Shown piece after piece: positions 17,945 to 26,084 of a DNA stretch of 64,000 nucleotides. Both the position numbers and the translations under genes were made by a program. This DNA comes from Geminicoccus roseus DSM 18922 (GTDB lineage: Bacteria > Pseudomonadota > Alphaproteobacteria > Geminicoccales > Geminicoccaceae), in the NCBI RefSeq assembly GCF_000427665.1, contig NZ_KE386572.1, positions 1,405,117 to 1,469,116 on the forward strand, in the 5' to 3' direction. Every line of letters begins with the position of its first letter. Within the stretch, counting starts at the first letter, position 1. The notes below the pieces were generated by a model. It was not told the DNA's origin. It saw only the letters and a program-made list of their open reading frames with translations, and did no database searches.

Positions 17945-18347
17945 GCCCGGGTACCGCGGCCTTGTAGCCGGCCCGGGCCACGTGGCTCTCATGCAGCTCG
18001 ACGCCCACGGCGGTGACCTTGTCCGAGCCGGGCCCAAGCTCGCCGGCCTCCAGCGCGTCGACGAACCGGCCCCAGATCCAGCGGGACAGGAACTCCGTGG
18101 TGGTGTTCTTGCCGGTGAACAGGTCGAGTTCGTCGAGATTCTTGTAGTTGATCTCTGCGCAGACCCCCTTCAGGCGGTCGATCGCCCTGCCGATGTCGAC
18201 CACGATCCCATCCTCGTCGATCTCGGGCCGCTCGAAGGTGACATCCACCACGAAGGTGGCGCCGTGCAGCTTCTGGGCGGGGCCGAACACGTCGCCCTTG
18301 AAGCTGTGCGCGATCATGACGTGGTCGCGGACTGTGACGCTGAACAT
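17937..18347 (-). CDS. 6-pyruvoyl-tetrahydropterin synthase/QueD-superfamily protein with altered active site
   Basis: 136 residues with the PTPS T-fold outline. Compared with E. coli QueD (from memory), His14 (AHSF) and His28 (LHG) align with two zinc ligands and the LHE Glu with the late catalytic Glu. The third zinc His is Ala30 (LHGAT for LHGHS), the catalytic Cys is absent (PAQKLHG) and the LDHHYLN His pair is replaced (INYKNLD). A changed reaction is therefore likely. ATG 18347 has a perfect GGAGG. It overlaps the dehydrogenase gene upstream by 34 bases and the GT4 gene downstream by eight. Confidence 0.85.
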   Translation of the reverse strand: MFSVTVRDHVMIAHSFKGDVFGPAQKLHGATFVVDVTFERPEIDEDGIVVDIGRAIDRLKGVCAEINYKNLDELDLFTGKNTTTEFLSRWIWGRFVDALEAGELGPGSDKVTAVGVELHESHVARAGYKAAVPGRA

Positions 18348-19330
18348 GGACTTGGCCTCCTCTGATCATCGGGCGGATCGTAGACGACGAGCGGTGCCCG
18401 GACATCGTCCCTGTCCAGGAGCCTGGACATCGCCTGGCTCGGAAGTTCGGAAAACCGTATCGGCGGGCCTATCAGCGCGTCCAGGGCGGGATCATCGAGA
18501 AGGTGGACAGCCCGGGCCTTGCGTTCGGCATAGTCCACGCGCGGACGCATCGATGGCGACACGGCCCCCACCTGGGAGGATACCAGGCGCAGGCGGCGAC
18601 TGTGAAAGGCCTGGCCCAGCGGCACTGAGGCCGCCTGGTCTCCGTACCAGGAGAGGACCAGCAACGTCGCCTCGCTGCCGCAAAGCTGGAGCGCCGCATC
18701 CAGGGCCTGGGGCTGTCCGGTGGCCTCGACCACCAGGTCATGGTCTCCGGCCCCTCGTGTCGCGAACGGCACGTCCAGGGCACGGGCGAGGTCTTGGCGC
18801 CTCTCGTCGAGATCGACCAGGACCACCTCGACACCAGGAACACGTCGCGCCAACCGGGCGAACAGGCAACCAAGCACGCCGGCACCGATCACCGCGACCC
18901 GCATCCCAGGCATCAGCGGCGCGTCCCAGGCTGCGTTCAGGACCGTCTCGAGATTGGCCAGGAGGGTGGCCCGCTCGGGCGGGATGCTTTCGGGAATGGA
19001 CGTCAGGACACCGGGATCCGTCACGGTGAAGCGATCCTGGTGCGGATGCAGCACGAAGACGGTCCGGCCCAGCCATTCGCCCGGCCCGGCCTCCACCGAG
19101 CCGACCACGCAATAGCCGTACTTCACCGGGAAAGGAAATCCGCCTTCCATGGCCGGGCAGGCCATGCGCCCCCATTCGCTCCGCGGCACCTGGCCGGTCG
19201 CCACCAGCCGTTCGGTGCCTCGGGACAAAGCGCCAAACCGGGCACGGATCAGGTAGGATCCCGTGCCCGGGTCCGCCGGGCGCAACTCTCCTTCGCCCGC
19301 ACCAGCCCACCAGAATGCGCTTGCCGTCAT
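18314..19330 (-). CDS. Zinc-type alcohol dehydrogenase-like (MDR superfamily) oxidoreductase
   Basis: A 338-residue medium-chain dehydrogenase with NAD(P)-binding VAVIGAGVLGCLFARLARR (near 158-176) followed by the acidic VLVDLDERR, which favours NAD. The N-terminal part has LSRGTERLVATGQVP, as in BchC-like and sorbitol-dehydrogenase-like members, but lacks the Cys and His ligands of the classical catalytic zinc site, so it may be zinc-free. First gene of the four-gene dehydrogenase, PTPS-like, GT4, methyltransferase operon. ATG 19330 follows GGGGGAGG, which is locked in a strong hairpin. Confidence 0.88.
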   Translation of the reverse strand: MTASAFWWAGAGEGELRPADPGTGSYLIRARFGALSRGTERLVATGQVPRSEWGRMACPAMEGGFPFPVKYGYCVVGSVEAGPGEWLGRTVFVLHPHQDRFTVTDPGVLTSIPESIPPERATLLANLETVLNAAWDAPLMPGMRVAVIGAGVLGCLFARLARRVPGVEVVLVDLDERRQDLARALDVPFATRGAGDHDLVVEATGQPQALDAALQLCGSEATLLVLSWYGDQAASVPLGQAFHSRRLRLVSSQVGAVSPSMRPRVDYAERKARAVHLLDDPALDALIGPPIRFSELPSQAMSRLLDRDDVRAPLVVYDPPDDQRRPSPCSASQSATTS

Positions 19331-19332
19331 GC

Positions 19333-19369
19333 CTCCCCCTCGGTGCCCGACAACATGGACCGGGGGGAG
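19333..19369 (-). promoter_or_regulatory. Hairpin masking the Shine-Dalgarno of the MDR dehydrogenase
   Basis: On the minus-strand RNA, CUCCCCCCGGU (19369-19359) pairs with ACCGAGGGGGAG (19344-19333) with one bulged base. The 3' arm contains the GGGGGAGG ribosome-binding site two bases before the ATG at 19330. It could hold translation shut, or act as the end hairpin of the upstream sugar operon, whose last stop is at 19400; no U run follows, so a classic terminator is less likely. Confidence 0.55.
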
Positions 19370-19399
19370 CGGCAAGACCAGTGGGCCGGCCTTGTCGTG

Positions 19400-20173
19400 T
19401 CAGCCCTTGGACGTGAGCCAGGCGAGCGCCTGTCGCCAGAGCTGCCCATAGCCTTCCCACTGCACGAAGTTCTCCGGCAGCCAGTGCGGGCCGATGTCGG
19501 AGGTCCAGGCCAGGGTGCGGCCCTCCCCGTACGAGCCGGTGACCAGCAGCGGGTGGCTGCCCTGATCGGCTGGGGTCCGCGCCAGGAGCTGCACGCCCGG
19601 CTCGTTCTTCACCACCACCTCGTTGATGCCGAGCAGGATCGGCCACTCGGAGGGCAGTCCGGCCAGGATCGGATGGTCGGGCTCGACGATCTCGGGCGCA
19701 AATCCCTCGGGGATCTCGATGCGGTCGTCGACCGGCAGGCAGGTGACCGGCAGCACCTCCTCCACCGGGGTCTTGTGGAAGCGGGCCGCGCCGTTGATGC
19801 CCTGGAAGGACAAATAGCCACCGATCATGAACAGGCCGCCGCCCAGCTCCACATACTCGCGCAGGAGCTTGAGGCGGTTCGGCACCGTCTTGCCGGACAG
19901 CCAGACGTCCGGGTGCAGCAGCAGCGTGTTGGCGCCGATGTCGGACAGGATCACCGCGTCGTAGCGCTGCAGCTCCTCCAGCGTCAGCGGAAAGCCGGTG
20001 GCGGCCTCATGGGCCGGCATGTAGCGCAGCGCGAACGGGCTGTCGGCCAAAGCCTTGACCAGCGGCTCGGCCCCCAGATGGAAGGTGGTCGAGTTGAACT
20101 GGTCGAAGCCCTTGGTGTGGACCGCGGAGGTGGCCCAGCTCTCGCCAGCCAGCAGCACGTTCTTCTTCGTCAT
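19400..20173 (-). CDS. Class I glutamine amidotransferase-like (GATase1_like) protein
   Basis: A 257-residue flavodoxin-like protein of the glutamine-amidotransferase/DJ-1 superfamily (PF07090-type). It starts MTKKNVLLAGESW, has a YDAVILSDIGANTLL strand-turn, GGGLFMIGGY at the place of the oxyanion or nucleophile elbow, and DHPILAGLP with a late GEGRTLAWTSDIGPHW. The usual nucleophilic Cys of true amidotransferases is not seen at the elbow, so hydrolytic amidotransferase activity is doubtful. ATG 20173 has GGAG seven bases before; a TTG at 20176 is possible. Last gene of the eight-gene sugar operon, 24 bases after the phosphotriesterase homologue. Confidence 0.82.
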   Translation of the reverse strand: MTKKNVLLAGESWATSAVHTKGFDQFNSTTFHLGAEPLVKALADSPFALRYMPAHEAATGFPLTLEELQRYDAVILSDIGANTLLLHPDVWLSGKTVPNRLKLLREYVELGGGLFMIGGYLSFQGINGAARFHKTPVEEVLPVTCLPVDDRIEIPEGFAPEIVEPDHPILAGLPSEWPILLGINEVVVKNEPGVQLLARTPADQGSHPLLVTGSYGEGRTLAWTSDIGPHWLPENFVQWEGYGQLWRQALAWLTSKG

Positions 20174-20197
20174 CAAGATCTCCAGGAGGGCTTGTCG

Positions 20198-21256
20198 TCA
20201 GGCGGTGGCGTCGAAGGCGCTGCGGGGATTGTGGACGAGCATTCGCTGGATGGCATCCTCCGAAACGCCATGGCGGCGCAGGCGCGGCACGAAGTGGCGG
20301 AGCACGAAGGCATAGCCGTTGCCGCCATAGGCGCTCAGCATGTTCTTCAGGAACACGTCCTGGGAGAGCAGCAGCTTGTGGCCGAAGCCCCGGTCGATCA
20401 GGCGCCGGATCGCCGCAGCCGACTGCTCGTCCGAGGGGCACTGCACGCCCTGGTCGGCATAGAAGAAGTCCATGCCGATCATGTCGTACTCGATGAAGGC
20501 CCCTCGCTCGGCGCAGGCCTGCTGATAGGCGGGATCGTCGAACGAGGGGTTCATGTGGCAGAGGATGGTGTGGTCCAGGTCGCCGCCTTCCTCGGCAACG
20601 ATGTCCAGGACCTCCAAACCGAGGCGGAACCATGCCGGGAGGTGGACCATCAGCGGGAGCCCGGTCCGTGCCTGCGCCCGCGCGGCACCCCGCAGCGATA
20701 CGCGTTCCGCAGCCGTGAACTCCGCGCTCACCCCGATTTCACCGATCAGGCCGATCCTCACCCCGTCGATGCCGGTCAGCGCCTCCTCGACGATCTGGTC
20801 GGCGACATCATCCGCCGACATGGTGGCCAGTTCGGGCGGGTGCGAGCTGTGCAGGTAGTATCCCGAGCCCATCACGATGTTCAGGCCCGTGGCCTTCGCG
20901 ATCCGGCGCAGTGCCTGCGGGTTGCGGCCGATGCCGCGGCAGGTCGGGTCGACCACCGTGGCGCCGCCCGCCTTCCTGAAGGCGGCCAGCTCCCGGACAG
21001 CCAGCGGCTCGTCGTCCAGGCCGCAATTGTGCAGGTTGACGAAGGGATCCTGCCGGAGCTCCGAGAGAATGCCGATATGGATTTTCTCGTCGGCCAGATA
21101 GGCCCGCTCGGGTTCCTTGGGCGGGTTCCACCAGCAGCGGCAGTCGTTCAGGATGTGCTCGTGCGGCAGGGTGATGCCCATGTCGGCCGACGCGATCGGG
21201 CCATCCACGGTCATGACCTTGCCCGAGCGGAGATGCGCTTCGGAGAGTTCGCTCAT
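20198..21256 (-). CDS. Phosphotriesterase-family metallohydrolase (Php-like)
   Basis: A 352-residue amidohydrolase-superfamily TIM barrel. Metal ligands seen: LPHEHI (His-x-His), the bridging Glu in LIGEIGVS (Glu where phosphotriesterases have carbamylated Lys, as in E. coli Php), His in MVHLPAW, His in LCHMNPS and Asp in LLSQDVF. Natural substrates of such proteins are lactones or sugar-phosphate esters rather than organophosphates. ATG 21256 overlaps the permease stop (ATGA). In this operon it may open a sugar lactone or hydrolyse a phosphodiester form of the imported compound (inference). Confidence 0.92.
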   Translation of the reverse strand: MSELSEAHLRSGKVMTVDGPIASADMGITLPHEHILNDCRCWWNPPKEPERAYLADEKIHIGILSELRQDPFVNLHNCGLDDEPLAVRELAAFRKAGGATVVDPTCRGIGRNPQALRRIAKATGLNIVMGSGYYLHSSHPPELATMSADDVADQIVEEALTGIDGVRIGLIGEIGVSAEFTAAERVSLRGAARAQARTGLPLMVHLPAWFRLGLEVLDIVAEEGGDLDHTILCHMNPSFDDPAYQQACAERGAFIEYDMIGMDFFYADQGVQCPSDEQSAAAIRRLIDRGFGHKLLLSQDVFLKNMLSAYGGNGYAFVLRHFVPRLRRHGVSEDAIQRMLVHNPRSAFDATA

Positions 21257-22248
21257 TGCCGGCGCCCGCCGCGAAAGACCTTGGTATTGAGCCAGATGGC
21301 CGCGAGGATGATCAGGCCGGTCACGATCTGGGTAAAGAAGGGCGAGATGTGCGCCAGGATCAGGCCGTTGCCGATCACGGCGATGGTCAGTCCACCCAGG
21401 CAGGTGCCGAGGATGCTGCCGCGCCCTCCCATCAGGGACGTCCCGCCCAGGACCACGGCGGCGATCACGTCCAGCTCGAAGCCGACCGCCGCGTTGGAGG
21501 ATCCCGATCCCAGCCGGGCCGCAATGATGATCCCGGCCAGCGCCGCGGCGGTGCCGGTGAGCACATAGACCGCCATGGTGACCCGCTGCACGCCGATGCC
21601 CGCCCGGCGCGCCGCTTCGGCATTGGCCCCGATCGCGGTGACGTAGCGGCCGAAGCGGGTGGAAGCGAGCACGACCGCGCCCAGCACCATCACCAGGATC
21701 GCCACCATCGCCGGCAGCGGCATGCCCAGGATCCAGCCGCGGCCGAGCTGGACGAACCAGTTGGAGGAATCGATCGGGATCGAGAAGCCCTGCGTGAGCA
21801 GGAGGGCCACTCCGCGGAGGATCGACAGGCCCGCGAGGGTCACGATGAAGGCGGGGATGCCCTCGCGCGCGACGAACCAGCCCTGGATCAGCCCGACCAG
21901 CGCCCCCAGGAGCAGCATGGCCAGCACCGCGAGCGGCCAGGGGATGCCCGCCTGCAGGGCCAGCGCCACCAGCGCGTTGACCAATGCCACCGTGGAGCCG
22001 ACCGAGAGGTCGATCCCGCCCGTGGTGATTACGAAGGTCATCGCGACCGCGACGATCAGGAGCGGGGCGGACTGGCGCAGAAGGTTGAGGAGGTTGATCT
22101 GGCTCAGGAAGGCGTCGGTACGGGTGCTGAACAGCAGCACCATCAGGGCGAAGAACGCCGCGATGCTGAGAACCTGGGCGTGGCGCGCCAGGAAGTCCTG
22201 GTGGCGCGGCCCGGTGGGGCGTCGCTCGTAGACGGGAGCGGTGCTCAT
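21253..22248 (-). CDS. Ribose-type ABC transporter permease (RbsC/FrcC family)
   Basis: A 331-residue inner-membrane permease of the branched/ribose class. AMTFVITTGGIDLSVGSTVAL is the highly conserved RbsC motif, VVLGGTSLMGGRGSILGT is the EAA-like coupling loop region, and eight to ten hydrophobic helices are visible. It works with the ATPase upstream and the periplasmic binding protein; start and stop both overlap neighbours by four bases, so the transporter genes are tightly coupled. Confidence 0.95.
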   Translation of the reverse strand: MSTAPVYERRPTGPRHQDFLARHAQVLSIAAFFALMVLLFSTRTDAFLSQINLLNLLRQSAPLLIVAVAMTFVITTGGIDLSVGSTVALVNALVALALQAGIPWPLAVLAMLLLGALVGLIQGWFVAREGIPAFIVTLAGLSILRGVALLLTQGFSIPIDSSNWFVQLGRGWILGMPLPAMVAILVMVLGAVVLASTRFGRYVTAIGANAEAARRAGIGVQRVTMAVYVLTGTAAALAGIIIAARLGSGSSNAAVGFELDVIAAVVLGGTSLMGGRGSILGTCLGGLTIAVIGNGLILAHISPFFTQIVTGLIILAAIWLNTKVFRGGRRQ

Positions 22249-23045
22249 GCGTGGCCCTTCAGTTTCTCCGCCTTGCCGCCGACGATCAGCCCGACCAGGT
22301 CCTGCAGGTCAGTCTCGCCGATCCGGCGCTCCGCCACCTTGGTTCCCTCGTACATCACCGCGATCCGGTCGCAGACCCGGAACAGGTCCTGCAGGCGATG
22401 GGTGATCAGGATGATCGAGGTGCCGCCGTCGGCGAGACGGCGGATCAGGCGCAGGACCGCCTCCACCTCGGCCACCGCGAGCGCGGAGGTGGGTTCGTCC
22501 ATGATCAGCACGCGCGGCGAGAAGGCGGCGGCCCGGGCGATCGCGATCGACTGCCGCTGTCCGCCGGACAGCTTCTCGACATAGGCGTCGAGGCTCGGCA
22601 CGTGGATGTCCAGCGCGTCCAAATTGCGACGCGCTTCCTCGCGCATCCGCTTCTTGTCGAGAAGCTTGAAGCCCAGCACCGACCTGCGCGGCTCGCGACC
22701 GAGGAACAGATTGCCGGCGACATCGACCGTGTCGCACAAAGATAGGTCCTGGTAGACCATCTCGATGCCGATGGCGCGGGCCTCGGCCGGGCTGTGGTAG
22801 GTCGCCTCGGCGCCATCCACCAGGATCCTGCCCTGGTCGGGCAGGTAGGCGCCGCTGATCACCTTGGTCAGCGTCGACTTGCCGGCGGCATTGTCCCCGA
22901 CCAGTCCCAGCACCTCGCCGGGCATCAGGTCGAGATCGACCCCGCGCAATGCCTGGATCGAGCCGAACTGCTTGCGGATCGACTGCAGGCGCACGCGCGG
23001 GACGGCAGCCGCTTGCGCGGCTGCCGGATCGGCGGAGAGGCTCAC
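22245..23045 (-). CDS. Sugar ABC transporter ATP-binding protein (single-domain, FrcA-type)
   Basis: A 266-residue ATPase with one nucleotide-binding domain, unlike the double-domain RbsA. Walker A GDNAAGKST lies near residues 49-57; a Q-loop is in EMVYQDLSL, signature LSGGQRQSIAIARA, Walker B VLIMDEPTSAL and H-loop ITHRL follow. GTG 23045 overlaps the binding-protein stop by four bases; the open frame runs further upstream but is out of phase with the binding-protein gene there. Energises import of the operon's sugar. Confidence 0.94.
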   Translation of the reverse strand: MSLSADPAAAQAAAVPRVRLQSIRKQFGSIQALRGVDLDLMPGEVLGLVGDNAAGKSTLTKVISGAYLPDQGRILVDGAEATYHSPAEARAIGIEMVYQDLSLCDTVDVAGNLFLGREPRRSVLGFKLLDKKRMREEARRNLDALDIHVPSLDAYVEKLSGGQRQSIAIARAAAFSPRVLIMDEPTSALAVAEVEAVLRLIRRLADGGTSIILITHRLQDLFRVCDRIAVMYEGTKVAERRIGETDLQDLVGLIVGGKAEKLKGHA

Positions 23046-23989
23046 TGGAAGATGGCGCGATAGGGCTCGACGTTTTCCTGAGTCACGATGGTGACCGGCA
23101 CGTCGATCTGCTTTTCGACGCTCTCTCCCTTGGCCGCCTTCAGGGCTGCCTCGACGGCTGCAGCACCCATGCCCGCCGGATCCTGCTGGACCACGCCGAC
23201 CACGTAGCCGTCGTCGATGCCCTTGATGACCGAGGCGGTCAGGTCCCAGCCGACGATCTTGATGTCGGCTTGGCGACCCTGGCTTTCGACAGCCGCCACG
23301 GCGCCGACAAGGGCGGGCTCGCCGGTCGCATAGATCGCGTTCAGGTCGGGATTGGCGGTGATCAGGTTCTCGGCCGCGGACATCGCGTTGTCCTGGATGT
23401 TCCTGCCATCGACCACGCCGGCCATGGTGATGCCGTCGGCCGTCGAAACGACGTCCTCGAAGCCCTTCTGGCGGACATTCTGGATATAGGAGTTCAGCGC
23501 GCCGACGATGCCGAGCTTGGCGCTGCCGCCCATGTCGTTCTCGACGACCTGGAGGAAGTGCTCGCCGATCATCTTGCCGGCCTCTTCGTTGTCGACGCCG
23601 ACCTGCGCCACCTGCGGGCCCTCCGGCAGGATCGCATCGACCGCCACGACCGGGATGTCGGCGTCGGCGGCGGCCTGAACCGCCGGCATGATGCCGTTGA
23701 CGTCGATCGCGACCACCACCAGCGCGTCGACGTCCTGGGCGATGTAGGTCTCGATGGCGTTGTTCTGGGCGGCCGGATCGTTGTTGGCGTTGAAGATCAC
23801 CAGTTCGGCGCCGAGTTCCTCGGCCTTCTTCTGGGCGCCCTCGTTCATCTGAGTGAAGAACAGGGCCTGCTGGTTGATCTGCACCAGGCCGATGGTGGGC
23901 TTTTCCTGCGCACGCAGGCCGGTGCTGGCAAGACCGAGGCCGGCGGCGATCGCCGCGCTGGCAAGGAGGACGTGTCGACGAAATGTCAT
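23042..23989 (-). CDS. Periplasmic sugar-binding protein of ABC transporter (RbsB-like)
   Basis: 315 residues, with a signal peptide of about 28 (MTFRRHVLL...ASTGLRAQ). The mature protein starts KPTIGLVQINQQALFFTQMNEG, the ribose/galactose-binding (Peripla_BP_4) pattern, with FNANNDPAAQNNAIETYIAQDVDALVV as second helix-strand and DIPVVAVDAILPEG, INGAL-like and VVGVVQQDPAGMG segments later. ATG 23989 follows GGGGGAG by eight bases. A LacI-type palindrome lies at 24058-24070, about 70 bases upstream, so this gene may have its own regulated promoter. Confidence 0.94.
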   Translation of the reverse strand: MTFRRHVLLASAAIAAGLGLASTGLRAQEKPTIGLVQINQQALFFTQMNEGAQKKAEELGAELVIFNANNDPAAQNNAIETYIAQDVDALVVVAIDVNGIMPAVQAAADADIPVVAVDAILPEGPQVAQVGVDNEEAGKMIGEHFLQVVENDMGGSAKLGIVGALNSYIQNVRQKGFEDVVSTADGITMAGVVDGRNIQDNAMSAAENLITANPDLNAIYATGEPALVGAVAAVESQGRQADIKIVGWDLTASVIKGIDDGYVVGVVQQDPAGMGAAAVEAALKAAKGESVEKQIDVPVTIVTQENVEPYRAIFQ

Positions 23990-24057
23990 GTCCCAGGCTC
24001 CCCCACTCGACGGCGGCAGTGCCGACGAGATCTGCCCGCAAACGCTAAACCCGCTCA

Positions 24058-24070
24058 TTGAAACGTTCAA
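24058..24070. promoter_or_regulatory. LacI-type operator-like palindrome upstream of the binding-protein gene
   Basis: TTGAAACGTTCAA: five-base arms TTGAA/TTCAA mirror each other around a central ACG. This matches the TGAAACG-type core of LacI/GalR operators. It overlaps the stop codon (24067-24069) of the HTH-kinase fusion gene and shares TTGAAACG with the site at 26941. Confidence 0.6.
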
Positions 24071-25230
24071 ATGACTTCTGCATCGGCAGTGTCCAATAAT
24101 TCGGCAGCCTCGGGCCGGTATTCCTGCGCCCCTGGCGCCAGCACGGACCGCCGTGCCGCCTTCACCGCCAGCCGGCAGGCCTCGATCGCCGGCCGGCCGG
24201 ACAGCCAGACGGCCAGGTAGGTGCCGGCAAAGCAATCCCCGGCACCGGTCCGGTCCACCGGCGTGACCGGTTCGGCCGGGATCAACCGGGGGCCGCTTCC
24301 CGGCTCGAACAGTGCCGCGCCCTCGGCTCCCCGGGTCAGCACCACGGTGGCGCGCCGGCGCGGCTCCAGCAGCCGGTGAAAGCCCGCGACCAGATCCGTG
24401 TTGGCCCCGGTGATGGTGCGAGCGGCCCTGCTGTCGAGAAAGACCAGGTCGAACAGGCTTACGATTAGGCGCAGGCCTTCGGGCGAGCAGAGCCTGGGCG
24501 GCAGGCCCGGCGCGTGGCAGGCGAGGGTCAGGCCCCTGGCCCGCGCGGCCGGCAGGGCATCCATGACGCCTTCCAGCTGGTCGCCCTGGATGTGGAGGCA
24601 ATGCCGGCCCTGGGGTGCTGCCTGTCGTCCGAGCCAGCGCAGCAGGTCGTTGGGAGGCACCTGCAAAGGCTCGTTGATGATGGTGCGGCTGCCCACAGCG
24701 TCGACCAGGATGATGCAGCGGGACAGGTGGGCGCCCTGGCGCCTGGACCCTTCGGTCAGCGTCACCCCCCGGCTGCCGAGCAGCCCCGTCGCCCAGTCGC
24801 TCTCCGGGTCGGTGCCGAGCACGCTCATCAGCTCGGTCCATACCGTGAACGGCCCGCCGATCCCGGCGGCCACCGCCGCGACATTGGCGGCCGCACCACC
24901 CAGGGTCTTCTCGATCAGCCGGGCGGCCACCCGCTCGTCGCGGCCGGGCAGGACCGCGACGCGCGCGGTCAGGTCGGCGCAGAGATAGCCCAAGGTCGTG
25001 AGCCGCGGCATGCCCGGCGGGGGAGCCTGCGGGTGGCGCCGCCGCCGGCTGTTGAGCACCCTCCCGGCCTGGTCGGGCGCGTAGCCCAGTTCGTCGATCG
25101 CGGCCTCGATCGCCTGCCGGGTAGCGAGCGCGACCGGACGGGCGCCGGTCAGCACGTTGCTGACGGTACCGATCGAGACACCGGCCGCACGGGCAACGTC
25201 CCGGATGGTCGGTCGGGAACGGTCGCTCAA
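24067..25230 (-). CDS. LacI-type HTH domain fused to PfkB-family carbohydrate kinase
   Basis: 387 residues in one uninterrupted frame. Residues 8-60 are a LacI-family DNA-binding head: [20 protein letters not shown] plus the hinge-like [15 protein letters not shown]. From about 76 on, instead of a periplasmic-binding-like sensor, there is a ribokinase-fold (PfkB) domain, with [16 protein letters not shown] (111-126) and the [11 protein letters not shown] motif (326-336) whose Asp332 is the expected catalytic base. It probably reads and phosphorylates the imported sugar and represses the operon. TTG 25230 overlaps the second kinase stop by four bases. Kinase motifs are intact, so it may be both regulator and enzyme. 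Confidence 0.9.
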   Translation of the reverse strand: MSDRSRPTIRDVARAAGVSIGTVSNVLTGARPVALATRQAIEAAIDELGYAPDQAGRVLNSRRRRHPQAPPPGMPRLTTLGYLCADLTARVAVLPGRDERVAARLIEKTLGGAAANVAAVAAGIGGPFTVWTELMSVLGTDPESDWATGLLGSRGVTLTEGSRRQGAHLSRCIILVDAVGSRTIINEPLQVPPNDLLRWLGRQAAPQGRHCLHIQGDQLEGVMDALPAARARGLTLACHAPGLPPRLCSPEGLRLIVSLFDLVFLDSRAARTITGANTDLVAGFHRLLEPRRRATVVLTRGAEGAALFEPGSGPRLIPAEPVTPVDRTGAGDCFAGTYLAVWLSGRPAIEACRLAVKAARRSVLAPGAQEYRPEAAELLDTADAEVI

Positions 25231-26084
25231 GGTCGCAGCTTCGCGAGTTTGGCCGCATCCGGAAAGGCGGCGAGGGTGCCGAAGCGCTGGACCTTGGTGC
25301 TGGCAGCGGCGACTCCCCAGGCCAGCGCCGCGTCCAGCTCCATGCCACCGGCCAGGCCCGCGGTGAGGACGCCCACCAGCACGTCGCCCGCTCCGGTGGT
25401 ATCCCGCGCCTCGACGGGCGGAGCGGCGACCAGGTGTCTGCCGCTATCACGACGGATCTCGGCGCCTCGTCGACCGAGGGTCACGATCAGGGTCTCGGCG
25501 CCCCCGGCACCGCCGATCTGACGCTCCTCGACCTCGTTGACGACGACGAGGTCGAGGAGCGGCAGCATGGGCGACCAGTCGAACCATAGCGGTGCCGGGT
25601 TCGCCATCGTCCGGACACCTCGGCGCCGGGCGGCTTCGAGCGCCGCCACCGTGGCGTCGGCCCGCAGGTTGCCCTGCACCAGCAGGATATCGTCACGCTC
25701 CAGCCCTGCGCAGGCCGCCATGGCGAAATCCGGCCCGATGGAGCGGGCGGCGTCGCCGACGGTGACGATCATGTTGTCCCCCCCGGCACCCAGCAACACG
25801 ATCGAGCGGTCGGTGGCGGCCGCGACCGGGATCAGGTCGGTGGCGGCAATACCGGAGGCAGCCAGGGCATGCCGGATCGCCGCGGCATCCCCATCCTCGC
25901 CCACCGCCGCCGCCAGCCGAACCGAAGCGCCGGCACGCCTCGCCATCACCGCCTGGTTCAGGCCCTTGCCCCCGACGTCCTGATGGTTGTGCGCCGCCAG
26001 GACCGTCTCGCCGTTCTCTGGCAGCCGCTCCATGCGCAGCGTCAGGTCGATCGCCGCGTTGCCCAGGACCAGGACAGTGCTCAT
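25227..26084 (-). CDS. PfkB-family (ribokinase-like) carbohydrate kinase
   Basis: A 285-residue ribokinase-fold kinase. [17 protein letters not shown] (36-52) is PfkB signature 1 and [15 protein letters not shown] near residue 234 is signature 2 with the catalytic Asp. It phosphorylates a sugar or nucleoside with ATP. It is clearly distinct from the HTH-fused kinase next door, with which it forms an operon-internal pair; one may act on the sugar and the other on its phosphate or isomer. The start ATG 26084 overlaps the BtpA-family stop by four bases. Confidence 0.93.
   Translation of the reverse strand: MSTVLVLGNAAIDLTLRMERLPENGETVLAAHNHQDVGGKGLNQAVMARRAGASVRLAAAVGEDGDAAAIRHALAASGIAATDLIPVAAATDRSIVLLGAGGDNMIVTVGDAARSIGPDFAMAACAGLERDDILLVQGNLRADATVAALEAARRRGVRTMANPAPLWFDWSPMLPLLDLVVVNEVEERQIGGAGGAETLIVTLGRRGAEIRRDSGRHLVAAPPVEARDTTGAGDVLVGVLTAGLAGGMELDAALAWGVAAASTKVQRFGTLAAFPDAAKLAKLRP

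Noticed and set aside
19333-19369. Hairpin as a classic Rho-independent terminator of the sugar operon
   Set aside because: No U run follows on the minus strand; the arm holds the next gene's Shine-Dalgarno, so I list it as a regulatory fold instead.
22245-24041. One long minus-strand protein covering ATPase plus an extra 330-residue N-terminal part
   Set aside because: The extra part lies antiphase over the binding-protein gene and has shadow composition; GTG 23045 with a four-base overlap is the proper start.
24067-25230. The HTH-kinase fusion as an artefact of two genes joined
   Set aside because: One frame is open with a normal linker, both domains are complete, and only one start with a four-base overlap to the upstream gene exists.
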